Assembly (NCBI GenBank): GCA_016219455.1
Contig: JACRMZ010000087.1
Location: 1-6,351 of the forward strand
From: Candidatus Aenigmatarchaeota archaeon
GTDB taxonomy: Archaea; Aenigmatarchaeota; Aenigmatarchaeia; PWEA01; JACRMZ01
DNA: 6,351 nucleotides
Direction of reading: 5' to 3'
Under the pieces are notes generated by a model. That model made no database searches. It was not told where the DNA came from and worked only from the letters and a program-made list of their open reading frames with translations. Positions within the stretch are counted from its first letter, which is position 1. Each line of letters starts with the position of its first letter. The translations under genes and the position numbers were made by a program. Shown in pieces: positions 3,403 through 6,351 of the stretch.

Positions 3403-6351
3403 CCTGCATCAAACTCGTCCAGTATCTCCTTCAGCCTGTTCTTCTCCTTCTTCTCATTGCCAATCTTGTCCGAAATCTTCCTGTCCATGTCAACATAAAT
3501 TTCCTTCAGCCTTGAGCCCAAGACATCTTCAAGGTCTTTCTTGGCATTGGAAAACCTGTTATCTACTGAGTCCCTGAGATTCAAAGCCTCCTTCCTTGCA
3601 ATCTCTATCCTCTCCTCCAGCGAGTCCTTTATGTCGGCGCCTTCTTTTCTCGCAGACTCCAAGTCGCCCCTTATCCGTTTCTCTATGTCCTTGAGTTCGT
3701 CTTCGTATTTGCTCGCTCCGCGTTTGGCAAGATGCTCTATTTGGTCTTCCATTTCATCAAGCCTTTTCTTGTTCTCATCACCGAGGCCCTGAAACAGCTC
3801 TTGCCTCAGGGCGTTGCGGAGCTCCTCGCCAAGGCCTGGAAGCCCCTCGTTTATCTTGCTGTCTATCTTCTTCTCAAGGGCGTTGTTTATGTCAAGGACT
3901 ATGGAAGAAATGTTCTCAATCGTCCTTCTTTCTACTTCGCCTATCCTTTTTTCAACTATCAATGCCGCATCGCGCGAGGCGCGCTCGTGGACTTTCCCGA
4001 ACTTATCTTCCAATTCAAGATACCCGGCTTTCAGCGAAGCTAGGGACTTTGAAAGCCTCTCCGATTCCTCGGATGCCTTCCTCCGTATTTCCGCATCAAG
4101 CTGTATCGTTATCTTCCTTGCGGAGTCCTCCATTTCCTTCTTGGCCTGCTGGAGTATATCGGATTTCATCTGCGAGAACTCGTTTGCCAGCGAGCTATCG
4201 ACTGCCTTGAGGACACTCTCGTTTATCGTCCTGATTTCTGCGCTTAACTCTGAGACTGTGTCCTTTTGTTTCATGTAATGCTCTATGACCTTCCTTTCCG
4301 TCTCGCGGAAGTCCTGCTCTATGCGTTTCCAGATGTCGTTTTCCAGTGAGGATAATCTTCTCTCGACATCACCAACTCTGGAACCGGCAGACTTCTCAAG
4401 GTCCTTCTCCGCCTGGATTAGACGCGAAGAAATAGCCTCGTTTACCCTGTCTGATATCTGCGAACGCAAAATAGACTCTGACTTTGAAATCTCCTCCGCA
4501 GCGATTCCCCGGAGCTTTTCCATAAGCTTCCGCTTCCCGTCTTCAACAAGCTCCGAAGCGAAGACACGGGATTCCCCAAGCGCGACTTCCTTCATTGAAT
4601 TGAGCTCTGAACGCAGGCGTTTTTCCAATGCTGCATCTATGTGGTCGCCTGAGGATTTCTCAAGGTCCTTTTCCATTTTTGCAAGCCGGAGGGAAACGGA
4701 TTCGCCTACTCTCTCAACTATTTCTGCACGCACCTTGCTCTCGATCTTCTTGGCCTCATCGGAAATCAAATCCCTTGATTTTTCGCTGTTTTTCTGGAGG
4801 CCTGAATTGAGGATTTCAACTGAAAACTGCTTGACGTCAGCTGTCACGGCGTCCTTTATCCCGATGAACTCCGATTTGAGCTTCCTGTCTACTATGCTGT
4901 CAAGCTTATCGGCTGCCCTGTTCTGGAAATCAAGCTCAAACGCCCTTAAGGTGGAAGAGGCGTCTTTCTCAAAGCTCTTCTTCAATCCTTCCCACTCATC
5001 CTTCATCGTGTTTGATGCCTGCGTCAGCCTAGAATACGTCTCGTTCCTGAAAACATCAAAACTGTTCCTGGCTGCAAGCTCCAGGCTTTCGCGGTCTGCT
5101 TTTAGCTCCTTCTTCATTGACTCTAAAACGCCAGAGTGAACATCGTCCTTCATCCTCCCAATCTCCTGGGATACCGAACCCCTTTGCTTCTCATGGAAAA
5201 GCTCCATCTTGGCATTTATGTCCTTCTCAGCTATTCGGGAAAGCTCTGACAGCAGATCCCTCCCCAATTTTCCCCGCTGGTCTTCAACGTCCCTGAGGAC
5301 GGAAAGCCTTATCTTCTCGGCAGCTTTGTCCATCTCGTCCTCTACGTCGCGCTTTGCAATCTTTGAAATATCGTTTATCCTTACGGCGTCCTCCTTTGCG
5401 ACTGCAACGCGGACATCGTTGACTATCTCCTCGCGCAACAAGTCGAGCTTGGCCCTTATCGCCCTGTTGGTCTTTTCCGACGCCTCCTCTTCCAGGGATT
5501 TGAGCGCGCGCAGCTCCTCCTCGCGGAACATCTGCCTTATGCTTTCAAGGGCATTGCGGCCCATCTCGTCTATCTCTGACTTTGAAAGCTTCAGCAAATC
5601 GTTACGCTGGCGCTCTGCCTCTTTCTGGACAAGTGACCTTGTGTCTGCCATGACCTTGTCGCGCATTTCGCCGATTGATTTTTCCAGCGACTTCAGCCCA
5701 TCATCAACATCGCTTTCCATCACGGCTTTGAGGTCTGAATGAAGCTTCTTTGACGACTTCTCGCTTTCCTTCTGTGTGAAGTCCGAAACTAGCGAGGAAA
5801 TAAGCTTTTCCGCCTTGGAAGCATCCTCGTTTCTTTTCTTGTCAATTGCCTGTATTAGCGCATCGTTCCTAGAGATCCTTTCTGTTGTCCTCTTCATTTC
5901 TTCCTTCAGCGAGCCGACTGCGTCAAGCTTTTCCTTCCCTTCCGATAGAATTGCATTAACGCGCTCTTCTCCTGAGGCAAGCTGAGCCGCGACTTCGTCC
6001 TTCAGCGTGCCTTCCAACGAAGAAACTGTTTCCTTCATCGACCTCAGGGAAGACTCAAGTGAAGCTATTGATGAACGCACGCCTTTCCTGTCCTTGTCTG
6101 CCTCCTTTTCGAACTTCTCAGATATCCTCTTGATCCCGTATATTTCCCTGTCAAACCTGTCAGAAGAAACGAGCGATCCTGTTGCGTCTGAAACTTTCTC
6201 CTCCAGCGCACCAAGCGACCCGGAGACGGTGCTTACCACATCGCCAATTTTCTCTATGTCCCTTGGCGTGCGCTCAAGGCGCTCAAGCTTCTTGGCCAGC
6301 TGGGAAACTTCCCTTCTGACCTTGTCAATCTCGGATTTTATCGGCGATAAA
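3396..6351 (-). CDS. Giant coiled-coil protein, 5' end outside the window (at least 984 residues)
   Basis: The frame is open to the window edge: 37 codons upstream of the GTG at 6239 are uninterrupted and have the same coiled-coil character (REVSQLAKKLERLER). The apparent GTG start is therefore unlikely to be real and the N-terminus is missing. The visible part is almost wholly helical and rich in Lys, Glu, Asp, Ser, Arg and Leu. No cysteine is seen, and the only prolines noted are near the visible N-terminus and one in GLPGLG (codon 3837-3839, about visible residue 838). An uninterrupted helix of this size would be about 140 nm long. It contains an 88-residue tandem duplication and three 18-residue repeats near the C-terminus. 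There is no Walker motif, ABC signature or SMC head at the visible C-terminus (EILDEFDAGK), so it is not an ordinary SMC or Rad50. A structural, tethering or scaffolding role is inferred; the family is not recognised. Its stop overlaps the next coiled-coil gene by 4 bases. Confidence 0.9.
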   Translation of the reverse strand, partial: LSPIKSEIDKVRREVSQLAKKLERLERTPRDIEKIGDVVSTVSGSLGALEEKVSDATGSLVSSDRFDREIYGIKRISEKFEKEADKDRKGVRSSIASLESSLRSMKETVSSLEGTLKDEVAAQLASGEERVNAILSEGKEKLDAVGSLKEEMKRTTERISRNDALIQAIDKKRNEDASKAEKLISSLVSDFTQKESEKSSKKLHSDLKAVMESDVDDGLKSLEKSIGEMRDKVMADTRSLVQKEAERQRNDLLKLSKSEIDEMGRNALESIRQMFREEELRALKSLEEEASEKTNRAIRAKLDLLREEIVNDVRVAVAKEDAVRINDISKIAKRDVEDEMDKAAEKIRLSVLRDVEDQRGKLGRDLLSELSRIAEKDINAKMELFHEKQRGSVSQEIGRMKDDVHSGVLESMKKELKADRESLELAARNSFDVFRNETYSRLTQASNTMKDEWEGLKKSFEKDASSTLRAFELDFQNRAADKLDSIVDRKLKSEFIGIKDAVTADVKQFSVEILNSGLQKNSEKSRDLISDEAKKIESKVRAEIVERVGESVSLRLAKMEKDLEKSSGDHIDAALEKRLRSELNSMKEVALGESRVFASELVEDGKRKLMEKLRGIAAEEISKSESILRSQISDRVNEAISSRLIQAEKDLEKSAGSRVGDVERRLSSLENDIWKRIEQDFRETERKVIEHYMKQKDTVSELSAEIRTINESVLKAVDSSLANEFSQMKSDILQQAKKEMEDSARKITIQLDAEIRRKASEESERLSKSLASLKAGYLELEDKFGKVHERASRDAALIVEKRIGEVERRTIENISSIVLDINNALEKKIDSKINEGLPGLGEELRNALRQELFQGLGDENKKRLDEMEDQIEHLAKRGASKYEDELKDIEKRIRGDLESARKEGADIKDSLEERIEIARKEALNLRDSVDNRFSNAKKDLEDVLGSRLKEIYVDMDRKISDKIGNEKKEKNRLKEILDEFDAGK
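3492..3653 (-). repeat. Three tandem 18-residue helical repeats near the C-terminus
   Basis: The units begin ARKEGADIKDSLEER, ARKEALNLRDSVDNR and AKKDLEDVLGSRLKE, each 18 residues (54 bases) apart at 3653-3600, 3599-3546 and 3545-3492. Eighteen residues is five helical turns (one heptad plus one hendecad), so each unit keeps the same face of the helix. Copies 1 and 2 match best; copy 3 is more diverged. Confidence 0.5.
4356..4619 (-). repeat. 88-residue tandem repeat, copy B, in the giant coiled-coil protein
   Basis: This copy encodes visible residues about 578-665, from RLRSELNSMK to RVGDVERR, directly after copy A. The best-kept parts are EKDLEKS with the following G, ERVGE/DRVNE and the SRL/LRL turn. 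The DNA of the EKDLEKS codons is nearly identical in both copies (shared plus-strand TTCTCAAGGTCCTT). Confidence 0.7.
4620..4883 (-). repeat. 88-residue tandem repeat, copy A, in the giant coiled-coil protein
   Basis: This copy encodes visible residues about 490-577, from KLKSEFIGIK to HIDAALEK. It aligns without gaps to the next 88 residues at about 31 identical positions, including EKDLEKS near the end. The equal length and abutting position make a tandem duplication likely, beyond shared coiled-coil composition. Confidence 0.7.

Noticed and set aside
4285..5139. Long plus-strand open frame of 284 codons opposite the giant coiled-coil gene
   Set aside because: It is Ser/Phe/Leu-rich, which is what the antisense of Lys/Glu-rich coiled-coil codons gives. 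It has no recognisable motif and lies wholly inside a well-supported gene. The other plus-strand frames between about 1200 and 6000 are of the same kind.
6237..6239. GTG as the true start of the giant protein
   Set aside because: The same frame stays open for 37 further codons to the window edge with continuous coiled-coil pattern, so the start is outside the window.
3396..6351. SMC, Rad50 or other ABC-type chromosome protein
   Set aside because: The C-terminus ends in coiled coil and short polar residues without Walker B or an ABC signature, and there is no hinge-like globular domain. The missing N-terminus cannot by itself make an SMC.

Overview
All of the well-supported genes in this window lie on the minus strand and read right to left in one tightly packed gene string. 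The organism is most likely an archaeon. The ParA/MinD-type ATPase has an archaeal-looking signature (a DCNITTSHLGLHLG segment after the P-loop). AT-rich TATA-like boxes sit about 25 bases upstream of the start codons of the ATPase and thioredoxin reductase genes. GTG/TTG codons stand at or near several starts, and AGG, AAG and ATA codons are common. Base composition is intermediate. I cannot name the lineage; a DPANN-type or other uncultured archaeon is only a guess.

Layout in transcription order: (1) 6351-3396, a very long coiled-coil protein whose N-terminus lies outside the window; (2) 3399-2773, a 205-208 residue coiled-coil protein overlapping gene 1 by 4 bases (GTGA); (3) 2766-2059, a 233-235 residue coiled-coil protein; (4) 2059-1892, a 55-residue protein with one membrane segment and a basic tail, joined to gene 3 by a TGATG junction; (5) 1864-1082, a MinD/ParA-family ATPase with a C-terminal amphipathic helix that looks like a membrane-targeting sequence; (6) 1067-81, a complete thioredoxin reductase (TrxB). 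The first 88 bases may hold the tail of a converging plus-strand gene. No stretch over 300 bases lacks a gene, and I saw no RNA gene, CRISPR array or mobile element.

Genes 1-5 form a compact cluster: one giant and two small cysteine-free helical rod proteins, a small membrane anchor, and a membrane-associating positioning ATPase. I infer that it could be a spatial-organisation or cytoskeletal module, comparable in logic (not by demonstrated homology) to bacterial ParA/MinD ATPases working with coiled-coil partners. TrxB is a housekeeping redox enzyme that may simply lie downstream, because it has its own candidate promoter. The large protein contains a recognisable 88-residue tandem duplication and a run of three 18-residue repeats, which suggests that it grew by internal duplication.
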